From: Gracilariopsis chorda
Lineage: Eukaryota; Rhodophyta; Florideophyceae; Gracilariales; Gracilariaceae
Direction: 5' to 3'
NCBI GenBank assembly: GCA_003194525.1
Contig: NBIV01000503.1
Coordinates: 1-55,049, forward strand
Length of the DNA: 55,049 nucleotides
In this document: in pieces, positions 54,303 to 55,049 of the stretch
How the letters are laid out: every line of letters begins with the position of its first letter
How positions within the stretch are numbered: the first letter of the stretch is position 1
Notes under the pieces: model-generated
What the model was told of the DNA's origin: nothing
The model's input: the letters and a program-made list of their open reading frames with translations, nothing else
The model's database searches: none
Position numbers and translations under genes: made by a program

Positions 54303-55049
54303 TGTTGGCAGTAGTACCTGTGCTGTCACTGAAAACCAAATGTTCCGGGGAGCATGGGCTGTTTTAGAGGGTACCTCTGCAAAAGCGCATATGCGCGTGT
54401 GCGCGAACCCAACGTGAAACTGGCTTCTGATTGGCTACTGCAAATGTACATATGCAACGTGGTGCGTACAAGTGGTATGGCATAACTGGATCGGTTGGAC
54501 ACACCCACGTGTCCAGCTACTACAGTGGTCACAGTGTACATTGTGTGCAGGGGATACTGGTGAAGTGGTTGACAGCTGGTACAACTGGTACAGCAGTGGT
54601 TGGTACAATGGTAAGGTGCGCATGCACTGTCAACAGGTTTACACATGCACGGGTATATTGATGACGTGGGTGTTGTGTGCATTGCCACATGATGACATGG
54701 CACTAACACCACAGGTTACGTGCCGACTTACTGTGACGTGTTGACTTACCGTGATGTGTTGGCATGTGCTGGCGTGTGTTGGAGTCATGAATTTGTGCCT
54801 GTCATGGTCATGTGTATGCACGTAACTATTACGGAACGTTGGTGCGTTGGTGTGCGTTAATGTAATGAGGTTGTGCTGAGCTGGCTATGTCATGTTAGAT
54901 GATGATTGGTAGTACTGAGTGTCCCTGCTTAGTGGTTTAGGTTTTACTTGTAGTTGGTGTTCCCGCGCAATTCGAGTTTAGAGTGGTATATAAGATGTGT
55001 CTGAAGGACCTCCAAGTAAATCCAAGCTAGAGCTGGCGAACTTCCCTTC
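54303..55049 (+). repeat. 3' LTR-B of element B, cut by window end
   Basis: 747 of an expected 779 bp. It carries a variant set (AACGTGAAAC, GACAGCTGG, ACGGAACG, GTTAATG, GTACTGAG) that partly reappears in the inverted arms and in the LTR-B at 23534, but not in the 5' LTR. Confidence 0.93.

Larger units (their letters stand above)
48259..55049 (+). mobile_element. Element B, full-length, runs past window end
   Basis: 5' LTR 48259-49037, PBS, 1.2-kb leader, gag-pol 50245-54282, polypurine tract, 3' LTR from 54303 with 747 of 779 bp visible. Inserted after AGTGA (48254-48258) in A pol, exactly the base where the neighbouring A copy has the solo LTR-B. The two LTRs differ at about 14-15 of 747 positions (about 2%). 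Gag-pol has two in-frame TGA codons and no frameshift. Confidence 0.95.

Overview
The window is eukaryotic repeat DNA with no host gene I can recognise. Everything is built from Ty1/Copia-type LTR retrotransposons, identified by the order Gag - CCHC zinc knuckle - aspartic protease - integrase - reverse transcriptase - RNase H. I cannot name the organism from sequence alone. The elements would fit a Copia-rich protist, oomycete, alga or fungus, and that is only a guess. Two families are present. Family A has a 733-bp LTR and family B a 779-bp LTR. Both LTRs start TGTTG and end CAACA. A third, related element (A') survives only as an antisense integrase/linker fragment.

Layout. Positions 1-42389 hold a head-to-tail array with a period of about 6.0 kb. 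Each unit runs: antisense A' fragment (about 839 bp), inverted partial LTR-B (about 390 bp), LTR-A (733 bp), PBS and leader (about 790 bp), A gag-protease-integrase (about 2.5 kb), LTR-B (779 bp). Seven units lie in the window, and the left edge falls inside an LTR-B. In units 1-6 the LTR-B leads into the next A' fragment, so reverse transcriptase and RNase H are missing. In unit 7 the LTR-B is a clean solo LTR with a 5-bp target duplication (AGTGA), followed by the missing half of A pol (42390-44246) and LTR-A. That LTR-A (44241-44973) is at once the 3' LTR of this A copy and the 5' LTR of a second A copy. In the second copy a full-length element B (48259 to beyond the window end) sits at the same base where the first copy has the solo LTR-B.

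History inferred from the junctions. A inserted into an antisense LTR-B beside an A' fragment. B inserted into A pol. LTR-LTR recombination reduced B to a solo LTR on one copy. Unequal exchange between direct LTR-B copies produced the 6-kb array, and exchange between LTR-A copies joined a solo-LTR allele to a full-B allele.

Points of biological interest. Both families appear to prime from the anticodon arm of initiator tRNA-Met (PBS GGTTATGGGCCCAG). Both share a four-hairpin structured 5' leader whose stems differ in sequence but keep pairing. Both share a U3 module with identical internal spacing. The three premature stops in otherwise open reading frames (one in A, two in B) are all TGA at positions where Copia proteins have Trp. 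Each array unit is predicted to transcribe a long LTR-B hairpin.

Quality caution. Units 1-4 (about 1-24 kb) carry many private 1-4 bp indels and few substitutions, which looks like unpolished long-read error. From about 24 kb rightward the copies are almost clean.
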